A stretch of DNA of 64,000 nucleotides from Callorhinus ursinus (GCF_003265705.1 NW_020312902.1:12701393-12765392), one strand, 5' to 3'; shown: positions 33,940-45,139, counted from the stretch's first letter. Program-made: numbers and translations. Notes: a model not told the origin generated them from the letters alone.

Positions 33940-35245
33940 TGTATCATATACATATTTTTCATAATCTAAGTAGAACTTGAGAATAATATTGTTTTTAGTG
34001 GTTAAGGTACTACTCACAATTTGAAACTTATGCTATCTTGTACAGAGTCTATCCTTTCTTAATTATCACTTGTTGGGCATCTCCTATATGCAAGATTTGT
34101 TTTAATATTTCCATGCAGCTCTCAGCAGTCTTTATGTTAGTGAAGAGTATGTAGAGGTTTAGGGGAGCTCAGCATGGATTTTTCCAAAAGTCTGGGTTGG
34201 AATGCTCCTGGCTGGGCCAAGGAGAGGTGACCTATCTGGAGAGAAAAGGGGAGAGAGCTCAAGTTGGCCACTCTTCCTCCTCTATGCCTGAGTCATTCCC
34301 AGAGGGTGCAGGTACAAAGAATGGGCAGTATCATGCCTGAGGAAAGAGAACCAAGCATCAGTATCTTCTAGCTGATCTGCCACACTTCTGGCTAAAGCAC
34401 CCATTCTTCAGAGCCTAACATGGGAGCAGTCAACATCCTACATCTCATATACCTGATAATGACCCTCTTTCCAAGAGTCTGTGCCTTTGACCACTACAGA
34501 TTATAAAACTGGCAACTATCATTACCACTTGATTTTTCTTTTAAACTCTGAATTGCTTTATTGTGGACCAGGTTTGAGGTGAATGGAGCCCTTTTATAAT
34601 TTTCCTTTCATTTGATCCCTATAACAACCAAGGACCTGAAGTAGGGCATGAGCTATTACTCCATCTACAGATCAAGAAATTGACAGAGCTCTACACTGAT
34701 GGTCAAAAAAGACAGAGCTGATTCTGGCTCCACCACTAATGAAACTAATTAACTTTAGCAAACCATGTACCTCCTTGGATCACCTCTTCTTTTCAGGGTG
34801 ACTTTTTATCCCAACATTCTGAATCTAGGTTTCCCAAGTAGATGGTATGGTTGTGATACCATTACTCATTCCTTCTATTTTTATTGAGGTGGGGGAGGAA
34901 GGAAAGACAAATGTCTAACAATGTTTATAATTATTTGGCATTATTATCCAAAGACAACATACTCAAAAGAGGTGAATATCCCATTCCTCTCCTAAGAAAG
35001 TCAGATGGAAACACTCATCCTTTGTTTTGAATCTATACTTAATACTAGGGACAGATTTGTGGCCAAGTCTGCAGGCATTTAAAAACATTATATTAAAAAA
35101 ACATAAATAAAAATTTAAAGAATTTTTAAAAGCATTATATTTATAGCCTCAACACCATTTTTTTTCTTTTGCTTCTCATAACTGGTTTTGGTGCTAGGTA
35201 CAAAGAAAATAGCCATTTTGATAGATTATAGATAACCTCACCCAG
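33940..35245. other. Mostly unrecognised, with MIR traces
   Basis: A decayed antisense MIR is likely at 34590-34700 ('ccctataacaaccaaggacc', 'tccatctacagatcaagaaa'). 34100-34500 is repeat-poor. No supported gene. Confidence 0.45.
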
Positions 35246-35249
35246 TTCT

Positions 35250-35645
35250 ACTCTAGCTGCTGTCCGTATGCAAACATTATACTTACAAGGTAATTGTAAC
35301 ACAGAGCTTTTTATATCTTCTTTTCATTTACCTTCACATCAAAGCCATGCTTTTTAATGCCATCTCTTCTGGCTACATAATTTTACAACTAGTTAATGCA
35401 TTATAATCTATCCTGCCATTTGTCATTGTTGGACATTTATTTTCAACCTGTTTTCAGTTGTCATTGTGAGCAGTCCTGAAACACGTATTTTCATGCGTAT
35501 GGCATATATGTCTTTGATGATATGAGTCCCCTTTAAGTAAGTTCCCCAAAGTGGAATTAATGGGTCAAAGCCGATGAGCATTGTTACTGCTTTTTAAATA
35601 TTACCAAGCTTCTTTCTAAAAGCAATATAAGAATTCAGAAGTTTG
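35250..35645 (-). mobile_element. Old L1/HAL1 3' region, antisense
   Basis: 'tcattgttggacatttattt', 'gtcattgtgagcagtcctga' and 'aagtggaattaatgggtcaa' are decayed antisense landmarks of the L1 ORF2 C-terminal region. Confidence 0.6.
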
Positions 35646-35649
35646 GATG

Positions 35650-36858
35650 CTCATTAAAGAGGAGCCATCTAATTTTTCTTGAACCATAAGCAAAATTAGA
35701 AATCCCCGAGAGCTGAGAATTTTCAGAAACAGGGAACACTACTTTCTTTTCTAGTCCTAGGAAATTACCAAAAGGTCAGTTACACATCACTTAGTGTCCC
35801 AGGTTGAGACTTATTCTCTATGTTTAACAGTAAAAGGTGGTTCATTGACATAACACTACCAGTTCAACATGATAGGAAATCAGAAGTAGGGAGCTTTGTT
35901 TTGTTTTTGTTCCCACGAAAGCAGACCCTGAGACAAAGATTTTATCCGAGAGGCAGGAAGTTGAGGGAATGGTGAAAGAGAGGGATTGGGGGGGAGTCAA
36001 TAAAGGTGTGTTAATGTGTGAGGGATGCTTTAGGGACCAGGCTTCCAGCCTCTCTCGGAAGCTTCAGGTGTATTCTCAAAGGAACTAGCCAATTGTTCCA
36101 TAGAAGTTGGGGAAGCTGGAGTATTTATTTACCAACTTCAGTCAGGTTGCCCTGGGTGTTCCAAATTCCAGCATTTTCAGGGTGGCCTGTTCTCCCAGAA
36201 GGAAAGAAATCTGTCAGACAGAAAAGCAAAGATACAGGTCCTTGTGGCACGACGCTACCAGGGTGTTCAGGAAATGTCCACTGAAGCTAAAAGTGAGATT
36301 AGAGATGATGTGGGACAGGTTGTGGACAGTGAGGCTACACACCTGGGAGTAAGGACCTCTTGCTAACATTGCCCCATCCAAAGGAAGAATGGATCTAAGG
36401 ACTGTGCTCATTCCTCTGGGAATTTACCAAGCCTAAAGCAAGTCCTAGGCACTGTATCATGGTCAAAAGTGTAAGAGCTCGTATACTGTAGAGTTGATAT
36501 TAATGTAAATATATCAATTGAGCCAAAGACTTGAGAATAAGAGATTGTGGTTCATTGAATTTTCAAGATTGACAAAAATACATACATATGTATTTCTGGT
36601 TTTAACACTTGAAAATAATTTGCTACAGTCTGAGTTGCTTCATATGTCTTAATGAGAATAGTCCAGTAAATGTGAATAAATAGTTGTTTGATATTTAGGA
36701 CTTTGTAAGGCATTAAAATGAACTTTCTGAGAGTTAATTTTCCTGATCTAAGAATTAAAGACAGAAAAAATATATGGGAATTGGAGTTGAATGTGAATTG
36801 AGTCCAGGACATACACACACTTTTTAAAATCTCCTAACAAATCTTCATTTGTTGATTT
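35650..36858. other. Unrecognised; possible old repeat at 35915-36410
   Basis: 'gcagaccctgagacaaagat' followed by 'gaggcaggaag' resembles a recurrent ancient mammalian repeat that I cannot name. The overlapping frames at 36018-36352 are not recognisable proteins. Confidence 0.4.
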
Positions 36859-36871
36859 TTGTTACCTTTTT

Positions 36872-37324
36872 AAAATAATTTTTTTATTGTTATGTTAATC
36901 ACCATACATTACATCATTAGTTTTTGATGTAGTGTTCCACGATTCATTGTTTGTGCATAAAACCCAGGGCTCCATGCAGAATGTGCCCTCTTTAATACCG
37001 ATCACCAGGCTAACCCATCCCCCACCCCCCTCCCCTCTAGAACCCTCAGTTTGTTTTTCAGAGTCTATCATCTCTCATGGTTCATCTCCCCCTCTGACTT
37101 AGTCCCCTTCATTCTTCCCTTCCTGCTATCTTCTTCTTTTTTTTCTTAACATATATTGCATTATTTGTTTCAGAAGTACAGATCTGTGATTCAACAGTCT
37201 TGTACAATTCACAGTGCTCAACATGGCACATAACCTCCCCAATGTCTATCACCCAGCCACCCAATCCCTCACACCCCCCACCACTCCAGCAACACTCAGT
37301 TTGTTTCCTGAGATTAAGAAGTCC
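36872..37324 (-). other. L1 3' UTR with two tandem 3'-end modules
   Basis: Immediately after the ORF2 stop the minus strand has a first module (37324 to about 37147). It is homologous to the last 190 bp of the L1 tail at 7676-7957 and ends 'caaataatgcaatatatgtt'. An A-rich tract (37131-37146, T-rich on plus) follows, then a second, related module (37130-36880). The second module is homologous to the tail at 60680-60965 and ends at the final A-rich tail. The two modules share 'aacaaactgag' and the following G-rich block. Confidence 0.8.
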
Positions 37325-39043
37325 TCATAACAGGGAGGTCATATGAAACATGTCTTCCTCTGATTGACTTATTTCACTCAGCGTAACACCCTCCGGTTCC
37401 ATCCACGCCGTTGCAAATGGCAAGATCGCATTCCTTTTGATGGCTGCATAATATTCCATTGTGTATATATACCACCTCTTCTTTATCCATTCATCTGTCG
37501 ATGGACATCTTGGCTCTTTCCACAGATTGGCTATTGTGGACATCGCTGCTATAGACATTGGGGTGCACGTACCCCTTCGGATCCCTACATTTGTATCTTT
37601 GTGGTAAATACCCAGTAGTGCGATTGCTAGATCATATGGTAGCACTATTTTCAAATGTTTGAGGAACCTCCATACTGTTTTCCAGAGTGGTTGCACCAGC
37701 TTGCATTCCCACCAACAGTGTAGGAGGGTTCCCCTTTCTCCACATCCCCGCCAACATCTGTCATTTCCTGACTTGTTAATTTTAGCCATTCTGATGGGTG
37801 TGAGGTGGCATCTCATTGAGGTTTTGATTTGGATTTCCCTGATGCCAAGCAATGTGGAGCACTTTTTCCTGTGTCTGTTGGCCATTTGGATGTCTTCTTT
37901 GGAAAAATGTCTGTTCATGTCTTCTGCCCAATTCTTGATTGGATTATCTGTTCTTTGGGTGTTGAGTTTGATAAGTTCTTTATAGATTTTGGATACTAGC
38001 CCTTTATCTGATAGGTCATTTGCAAATATTTTCTCCCATTCTGTCGGTTGTCTTTTGGTTTTGTGGACTGTTTCTTTTGCTGTGCAGAAGCTTTTTATCT
38101 TGATGAGATCCCAATAGTTCATTTTTGCCCTTGTTTCCCTTGCCTTTGGGGATGTATCTAGGAAGTTGCTGAGGCTGAGATCGAAGAGGTTGCTGCCTGT
38201 GTTCTCCTTTAGGATTTTGATGGACTCCTGTCTCACGTTTAGGTCTTTCAACCATTTGGAGTCTATTTTTGTGTGTGGTGTAAGGAAATGGTCTAGTTTC
38301 ATTCTTCTGCATGTGGCTGTCCAATTTTCCCAACACCATTTGTTGAAGAGACTGTCTTTTTTCCATTGGATATTCTTTCCTGCTTTCTCAAAGATGAGTT
38401 GACCATAGAGTTGAGGGTCCATTTCTGGGCTCTCGATTCTGTTCCATTGATCTATGTGTCTGTTTTTGGGCCAGTACCAAACTGTCTTGATGATGACAGC
38501 TTTGTAATAGAGCTGGAGGTCCGGAATAGTGATGCCGTAAGCTTTGCTTTTCTTTTTCAATATTCCTCTGGCTATTCGGGGTCTCTTCTGGTTCCATACA
38601 AATTTTAGGATTATTTGTTCCATTTCTTTGAAAAAAGTGGATGGTATTTTGACAAGGATTGCATTGAATGTGTAGATTGCTCTAGGTAGCATTGACATCT
38701 TCACAATGTTTGTTCTTCCAATCCATGAACATGGAACGTTTTTCCATTTCTTTGTGTCTTCTTCAATTTCTCTCATGAGTATTTTATAGTTTTCTGAGTA
38801 CAGATCCTTTGTCTCTTTGGTTAAATTTATTCCTAGGTATCTTATAGTTTTGGGTGCAATTGTGAATGGGATCGACTCCTTGATTTGTCTCTCTTCTGTC
38901 TTGTTGTTGGTGTATAGGAATGCCACTGATGTCTGTGCATTGATTTGATATCCCGCCATTTTACTGATTTCCTGTATGAGTTCTAGCAGTTTTGGGGTGG
39001 AGTCTTTTGGGTTTTCCACATACAGTATCATATCATCTGCAAA
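37325..39043 (-). pseudogene. L1 ORF2, C-terminal half (open, 568+ codons)
   Basis: The longest open frame in the window. It contains the reverse-transcriptase catalytic motif F-A-D-D at 39032-39043, thumb/connection region, and the C-terminal cysteine-rich motif [18 protein letters not shown] (C-x3-C-x7-H-x4-C). It ends with a stop directly before the 3' UTR. ORF2p nicks target DNA and reverse-transcribes L1 RNA in the nucleus. Here the frame is cut off upstream by a frameshift near 39130, so the RT domain is split and no functional protein is expected. The many short plus-strand frames opposite it are shadows. Confidence 0.9.
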
Positions 39044-39422
39044 GAGTGAGAGTTTGACTTCCTCTTTGCTGATATGGATGCCTTTGATTTCTTTTTGTTG
39101 TCTGATTGCTGTGGCTAGTACTTCTAATACTGTTGAATGGCAGTGGTGAGAGTGGATATCCCTGCCACGTTCCAGACCTTAGGGGAAAAGCTCTCAGCTT
39201 TTCCCCACTGAAAATGTTATTCGCTGTAGATTTTTCATAGATGGCTCTTATGATATTGAGGTAGGTACCCTGTATCCCTATACTCTGAAGAGTTTTGATC
39301 AAGAAAGGATGCTGTACTTTCTCAAATGCTTCTTCTGCATCTATTGAGAGGATCATATGATTCTTGTTCTTTCTTTTGTTAATGTATTGTATCACGTTGA
39401 TTGATTTGCGGATGTTGAACTA
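39033..39422 (-). pseudogene. L1 ORF2, RT palm segment, broken both sides
   Basis: Encodes the RT region around '[19 protein letters not shown]' (an L1 palm landmark including a catalytic Asp) and 'GYPLSPL'. An in-frame TAG at 39420-39422 separates it from the upstream segment; a tryptophan codon is the usual residue there. A short net frame change near 39128-39140 shifts it out of frame with the F-A-D-D part. Confidence 0.88.
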
Positions 39423-40552
39423 ACCTTGCAGCCCAGGGATAAATCCCACTTCGTCATGGTGAATAATCATTTTAATGTACTGTTGAATCCTATTGGCTAG
39501 TATTTGGGTGAGAAGTTTTGCATCCATGTTCATCAAGGATATTAGTCTGTAATTCTCCTTTTTGATGGGGTCTTTGTCTGGTTTTGGGATCAAGGTAATG
39601 CTGGCCTCATAAAATGAGTTCGGAAGTTTTCCTTCCATTTCTATTTTTTGGAACAGTTTCAGGAGAATAGGTATTAATTCTTCTTTAAATGTTTGGTAGA
39701 ATTCCCCTGGGAAGCCATCTGGGTCTCGGCTTTTGTTTTTGGGGAGATTTTTGATGACTGCTTCAATTTTCTTAGTGGTTATAGGTCTGTTCAGGTTTTC
39801 TATTTCTTCCTGGTTCAATTTTGGTAGCTGATACATCTCTAGGAATGCACCCATTTCTTCCAGGTTATCTAATTTGCTGGCATAGAGTTGCTCATAAAAT
39901 GTTCTTATAATTGTTTGTATTTCTTTGGTGTTGGTTGTGATCTCTCCTCTTTCATTCATGACTTTGTTGATTTGGGTCCTTTCTCTTTTCTTTTTGATAA
40001 ATCTGGCCAGGGGTTTATCAATCTTGTTAATTCTTTCAAAGAACCAGCTCCTGGTTTCGTTGATCTGTTCTACTGTTCTTTTGGTTTCTACTTCATTGAT
40101 TTCTGCTCTGATCTTTATTATTTCTCTTCTCCTGCTGGGTTTACGCTTTATTTGCTGTTTGTTTTCTAGCTCCTTTAGGTGTAGGGTTAGGTTGTGTATT
40201 TGAGACCTTTCTTGTTTCTTGAGAAAGGCTTGTATTGCTATATACTTTCCTCCCAGGACTGCCTTTGCTGTATTCCAAGGATTTTGAACAGTTGCGTTTT
40301 CATTTTCATTGGTTTCCATGAATTTTTTAAATTCTTCTTTAATTTCCTGGTTGACCCATTCATTCTTTAGTAGGATGCTCTTTAGCCTCCATGTATTTGA
40401 GTTCTTTCCGACTTTCCTCTTGTGTTTGAGTTCTAGTTTCAAAGCATTGTGGTCAGAAAATATGCAGGGAATGATCCCAATCTTTTGGTACCAGTTGAGA
40501 CCTGATTTGTGACCTAGGATGTGATCTATTCTGGAGAATATTCCATGGCACT
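39420..40552 (-). pseudogene. L1 ORF2, linker and N-terminal RT segment
   Basis: Contains the end of the endonuclease with its catalytic-site F-S-D-H-N motif near 40450, the Z-like linker, and RT fingers with 'LIPKPDKDP' and 'NYRLISLMN'. The frame is open from about 40540 down to the TAG at 39420-39422. At 40543-40552 a one-base loss next to 'ttccatggcac' breaks continuity with the upstream endonuclease part. Confidence 0.87.
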
Positions 40553-41345
40553 AGAGAAGAATGTGTATTCAGTTGCCTTGGGTTGGAATGTTCTGAATAT
40601 GTCTATGAAGTCCATTTGGTCCAGTGTGTCATTTAAAGTCTTTATTTCCTTGTTCATCTTTTCCTTGGATGATCTGTCTCTTTCAGTTAGGGGGGGTGTT
40701 AAAGTCCCCCACTATTATTGTATTGTTGTCAGTGTGTCTCTTTGCTTTTGTTATTAATTGCCTTATATACTTGGCTGCTCCCATGTTAGGGGCATAGATA
40801 TTTACAATTGTTAGATCTTCTTGTTGGATAGACCCTTTAAGTAGGATATAGTGTCCTTCCTCATCTCTTATAACAGTCTTTGTTTTAAAATCTAATTTGT
40901 CTGAGGGAGCCTGGGTGGCTCAGTTGGTTAAGCGACTGCCTTCGGCTCAGGTCATGATCCTGGAGTCCCGGGATCCAGTCCCGCATTGGGCTCCCTGCTC
41001 AGCAGGGAGTCTGCTTCTACCTCTGACTCCCCCCTCTTGTACTCTCTCTCTCTATCTCATTCTCTCTCTCAAATAAATAAATAAAATCTTTAAAAAAAAA
41101 TCTAATTTGTCTGATATAGGGATTGCCACCCCAGCTTTCTTCTGGTGTCCATGAGCATGGTAAATGGTTTTCCACCCCCTCACTTTCAATCTGGGGGTGT
41201 CTTTGGGTCTAAAATGAGTCTCTTGCAGACAGGATATCGATGGGTCTTGTTTTTTAATCCAATCTGATAGCCTGTGTCTTTTGATTGGGGCATTTAGCCC
41301 ATTTACATTCAGGGTAACTATTGAAAGGTATGAATTTAGTGCCAT
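40553..41345 (-). pseudogene. L1 ORF2, endonuclease N-terminal part, SINE-interrupted
   Basis: Starts at an ATG at 41343-41345. It shows the apurinic-endonuclease-like motifs N-V-N-G-L, Q-E-T-H (catalytic Glu) and G-D-F-N (catalytic Asp). Two lesions are visible: a Can-SINE at 40905-41096 with duplicated target, and a seven-G run at 40690-40696 that gives a frameshift just after the G-D-F-N motif. The domain is inactive. Confidence 0.88.
40905..41096 (+). mobile_element. Can-SINE, sense, inside the L1 endonuclease
   Basis: Head 'gggagcctgggtggctcag', B-box-like 'ccgggatccagtcccgc', CT-rich stretch, 'aaataaataaataaaatctt' tail. Perfect 18-bp duplication aaaatctaatttgtctga at 40887-40904 and 41097-41114. 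It inserted into the opposite strand from the L1 sense and must be younger than the L1 insertion. Confidence 0.97.
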
Positions 41346-41413
41346 TGTATTGCCTGTAAGGTGCCTGTTACTGTCTGTGTATTGTCTGTGTTCCTTTCTG
41401 ATCTATGCTGCTT

Positions 41414-42022
41414 TTAGGCTCTCTCTTTGCTTAGAGGACCCCTTTCAATATTTCTTGGGGGGCTGGTTTTGTTGTTTGCAAATTCCTTTAGTTTTTGTTT
41501 GTCCTGGAAGCTTTTGATCTCTCCTTCTATTTTCAATGACAGCCTAGCTGGATATAGTATTCTTGGCTGCAGATTTTTCTCATTTAGTGCTCTGAAGATA
41601 TCATGCCAGTCCTTTCTGGCCTGCCAGGTCTCCGTGGATAGGTCTGTTGCCAGTCTAATGTTTCTACCATTGTAGGTTACATATCTCTTCTCCCAAACTG
41701 CTTTCAGGATTTTCTCTTTGTCTCTGAGACTTGTAAGTTTTACTCTTAGATGGCGGGGTGTTGACCTTTTTTTATTGATTTTGAGAGGGATTCTCTGTGC
41801 CTCCTGGATTTTGATCCCTGTTTCTTTCCCCACATTAGGGAAGTTCTCTGCTATTATTTGCTCCAATATACCTTCTGCCCCTCTCTCTCTTTCTTCTTCT
41901 TCTCGGATCCCAATTATTCTAATTTTGTTTCGTCTTATCATATCGCTTATCTCTCGAATTCTGCCCTCGTGATCCAGTAGTTGTTTATCTCTCTTTTTCT
42001 CAGCCTCTTTAGTTTCCATCAT
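41414..42022 (-). pseudogene. L1 ORF1, C-terminal part (RRM and CTD)
   Basis: 203-codon frame covering the RNA-recognition-motif region (with 'NKIRIIGIREEEERERGAEG') and the C-terminal domain ('RHLRVKLTSLRDKEKILKA', 'RILYPARLSLKIEGEIKSF'). ORF1p normally is a trimeric RNA-binding chaperone of about 300-380 residues. Here the upstream coiled coil is separated by an in-frame TAA at 42023-42025. Further upstream, a seven-A run (plus-strand T's 42184-42190) shifts frame. Both lesions disable ORF1. Confidence 0.88.
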
Positions 42023-42025
42023 TTA

Positions 42026-42250
42026 GTGTTCTATATCACTGATTCTCTCTTCTGCCTCATTTATCATAGCAGTTAGTGCCCCCGTTTTTGATTGCACCTC
42101 ATTAATGGCCTTTTTGATTTTGACTTGTTTAGATTTTAGTTCTTTTATTTCTCCAGAAAGGGTTTCTCTAATACCTTCCACACTTTTTTTCAAGCCCAGC
42201 TAGTATCTTTAAAGTCATGATTCTGAACTCTAGGTCTGACATCGTACTAA
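42026..42250 (-). pseudogene. L1 ORF1, coiled-coil part, frameshifted
   Basis: On the minus strand the sequence encodes a Lys/Glu-rich helical stretch (around 'RETLSGEIKELKSKQVKIKK') typical of the ORF1p coiled coil, read up to the TAA at 42023. A single-base excess in the A-run at 42184-42190 puts the segment nearer the start codon ('MSDLEFRIMTLKILAGLEK') in a different frame. Confidence 0.75.
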
Positions 42251-42541
42251 TGTCAGCATTGAGTAGGTCCCTGGCTGACGGTACTACCGTTCTTTTCGCT
42301 GAGGTGATTTTTTTTCATTTGTCATTTTGTCCAGAGGAGAATAGATGAATGAGAGAACAGAATGCTAACAGGTTAACAACGTCTCCAGCAAATATGCTCT
42401 ATTCAAATCAGAAAAGACCTAAAACCAAGAGACAAGAAAGGGAAAGAAAGAAGAAAAAGAAAAAAGAAAAAGAGGAGAAAGAAAAAGATAAAAACAAACA
42501 AAAGGAGAACAAAACAAAAAAAACAGAATATGATCAAATAT

Positions 42542-43042
42542 GATCAGGCTAGTGCATAGATCAGTGCCACATAGTAGATTTTGGGCGTATTTTGGTTAGA
42601 AGAAAGTGCCTGCTAAAATTTTAAAGGAAGAAAGACTTATATATGTACAAAATAAATGTTGATACAATAAAGGGATAGAAGATGACTGTAAACATGAAAA
42701 TTACAAAAGATTTTATAAAAGGAATTGATAAGATAAGAAGTTGTTTTTAAAAAGAAAGAAGAAGATTTAAAAAAAAGAAAAAAGAAAAAAAAAGCAGAGA
42801 ATGTGATCAGGCAGGAGACTAGAACAAAGCCATAGACTAGCGATTTAGGGTATATTTTGATCCATTAGAAGAAATTGTATCTCAAAATTTTAAAGAGAGA
42901 ACAACTTATATATATATGCTAAAAATAAGTGTAACTACTATGAAGGGATAAAAATATGACTCTAAAAATGAAAAATAAAAAAAAATTTTAAAAAGGGATT
43001 GATAAGATGTTGGTTGAAAAAGGGAAAAAGAAAAATTCAAAA
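42542..43042. repeat. About 263-bp tandem repeat in L1 5' UTR
   Basis: 'gatcagg' at 42542 and 42805 starts two similar units. Each goes on with an 'attttaaag' block (42618, 42881), a 'cttatatat' block, 'aagggata' (42670, 42943) and 'attgataagat' (42724, 43000). The offset is about 263-276 bp with many differences. The second unit is interrupted by the N gap, so copy number is unknown. Confidence 0.75.
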
Positions 43043-43142
43043 NNNNNNNNNNNNNNNNNNNNNNNNNNNNNNNNNNNNNNNNNNNNNNNNNNNNNNNNNN
43101 NNNNNNNNNNNNNNNNNNNNNNNNNNNNNNNNNNNNNNNNNN
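43043..43142. other. Assembly gap (100 N)
   Basis: Exactly 100 N, a usual placeholder for a gap of unknown size. It lies in the A-rich tandem repeat of the L1 5' UTR, where reads from repeat units and other L1 copies would collapse. Confidence 0.99.
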
Positions 43143-44254
43143 TTAACAAAATTAACTTTGGAAAACTAATGAATTATGGTAAAAAAGCCATGAATTGTAT
43201 ATGCAGTATTCCCCTAGCGCTGGAGTTCTCCCGTTCTCCTTGATCGGTAAACTTGGTCTTGGCTTGCTGGCTGTTCGTGCTGATAATCTGCGGGAGGGGT
43301 CTGTTGTCGTGGTTCCCAAATGTCTTTGCTGGAGGGGGAATTGCCCCGCCCTTGTGAGTCCGGGCTAAGCAAGCTGCTCGGGTTTGCTCTCAGGAGATTT
43401 TGTTCCCTGCAAGCTCTCGGTTCAGCTTTGGAGGACCAGGGTGAAAAGGGTGACCTCCCAATATCCACCTGGAGGAGCTGAGAACTCCGGGCCCTGCTCC
43501 TCAGTGCACCCCCAGAGAAAAGCAGTCACTCCCGTCTCCCCGGTCTCTGGCCGCACTCCGTGCTCCTCCGGCCTGTGACCGAGCGTTTCTATCTCTGGCA
43601 CCCGACCCCGTGTGGAGTCTCCAAACCCAGCAGATCCCTGCAGTGCGCTTCCGCGCAGCTCCTCCCGGGGGACGAAGGGGAGTCTCCCCGGCTCTGCCAC
43701 TTGTTGGGTCCCTGCTGCAGGAGCAGTGGCCCGACTGGGCTGCGGATCACAGTTTATGGCAACCCTGAGCTGAGAGCCCGCGCCTCAGCTCCATCTCTGC
43801 AGCCGGATTCCCCGCTCTGATACCTGGGAGCTCTGCCACACTCAGGCACCCCCGGTCTTTCTGCGACCCCGAGGGTCCTGAGACCACACTGTCCCGGGAG
43901 GGTTCCACCCCCCGCTTAGCCACTGGAGCGATGTCCCTCAGCAGAGCCGACTTCTAAAAGTTCCGATTTTGTGCTCCGCTGCTCTATCACTTGCCAGAAG
44001 CGGCCGATGGAGGCCCCCTCCCCCGCCATCTATCCTCCCGAATATCGCCTCGGATTCACTTCTCCGCACGTCCTACCTTCCAGAAAGTGGTCGCTTTTCT
44101 GTTCAGAGTGTTGTTGCTATTCTTCTCTTCGATCTCCTGTTGAGTTCGTAGGTGTTCAGAATGGTTTGATCCCTATTCAGCTGAATTCCTGAGACCAGAG
44201 GAAATCCAGGTCTCCTACTCCTCCGCCATCTTGCTCCGCTTGTTACCTTTTTTT

Positions 44255-45131
44255 AATAAGAAAAGTATACAGCCGTAAGTAAGGTTAACTGAGGAATCAT
44301 GCTTTTACATATTGTACTCCTTTAGGTTTTTATCCTGCTGTGTTAATAATATATGGAAATACTTGGAACTTCAACTATTCTCTGAGCAGGAATCCAAAGA
44401 TAAATTAGAACAGTTAGAAATAATATGAAAGCGGACAGTTTTTTGGCTTGAGCAAATTAAACTAAAAATACACAAAACATTAAAAAAACATAACTTTGTG
44501 CAATAGAAGGGAGATTAGTCCTAAAATAATTACACAAAAATCATAATCACAAGAGAAAAGTTGGCTGTGCCTCTCCAAGCTCTATGAGGGCATAGGGAAT
44601 TTAGGTCAATAAAATGAGTATGGGTGTTTGAAAGGCTATCCCTGCTGTGGAGATGGACAGATCAGGCTGTTTTTGTCTCACATCATTAAGCCTAAAATCA
44701 TCTCACTCACTCTCCTGTCTCTAATTCCATACTAATCAAGCAACCTTCTGATTATAATTTGGGTTCCCACATTGGTCTGCCTACAGGGTGAGAATGCTCT
44801 GGCCATGCTTATGCAAATATTCCAGTCAGGGCAACTATACTTCTCATTGCAAATTAATGAATTAGTATTCTTATTGACATCATTTCCATGAAAAAAATGG
44901 AGCCCTCTGTGATAATTTGGCTTGTATGCCCAGAAGACAGAGGTCCACAGATACCATGTTATAACAGAGTGGCCTCTCTGTGGGGTTTCTCAGGCCATAG
45001 CCACTGAACTCCACTCCCCAAACTTCAATGACACTCTTTGTGAAGGCTTCCCATTTAAGACGTCTATTTGCTATTTGTTCCTGACCATTAGCCCAAAAAC
45101 TCTCACAGGTAAAACTTTTCTACTGAGCCCT
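44255..45131. other. Unrecognised sequence
   Basis: No named repeat or gene; the plus-strand frame at 44922-45185 runs into a Can-SINE and is not a gene. Confidence 0.45.
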
Positions 45132-45139
45132 CAAAACTT

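Larger units (their letters stand above)
36872..44239 (-). mobile_element. Full-length young carnivore L1, antisense
   Basis: Complete L1 of about 7.4 kb including a nested SINE and a 100-N gap. Order on the minus strand: 5' UTR (44239 to about 42250), ORF1 remnant, ORF2 remnants (41345 to 37325), 3' UTR (37324-36872). Flanks 'ttgttaccttttt' at 36859-36871 and 44240-44252 are the target-site duplication and define both ends. The 5' terminus reads 'agcggagcaagatggcggag' on the minus strand. The element is dead: ORF1 and ORF2 have several breaks (see those entries). Its similarity to the 5' end at 63714 and to the tail at 60138 suggests one lineage of recent activity. Confidence 0.95.
42260..44239 (-). 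promoter_or_regulatory. L1 5' UTR with internal promoter
   Basis: About 2 kb. The distal part (43200-44239) is GC- and CpG-rich, in contrast to the window average, as expected for an internal L1 promoter. The first bases on the minus strand contain caagatggcgg (complement at 44223-44233), a match to the YY1 site that positions transcription start in L1s. The proximal part (42340-43042) is A-rich with 263-bp tandem repeats. Confidence 0.8.

Noticed and set aside
37364..38608. Plus-strand frames of 78-108 codons across the L1
   Set aside because: They are shadows of the minus-strand L1 ORF2 and have no independent protein signature.
42400..42540. Lys/Glu-rich frame resembling a coiled-coil protein
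   Set aside because: It is the A-rich, polypurine part of the L1 5' UTR read in the noncoding direction.
43384..44192. Several GC-rich frames on both strands that look like a CpG-island first exon
   Set aside because: The sequence is the L1 5' UTR, recurs at 63714-64000 and lies within the L1 target-site duplication.
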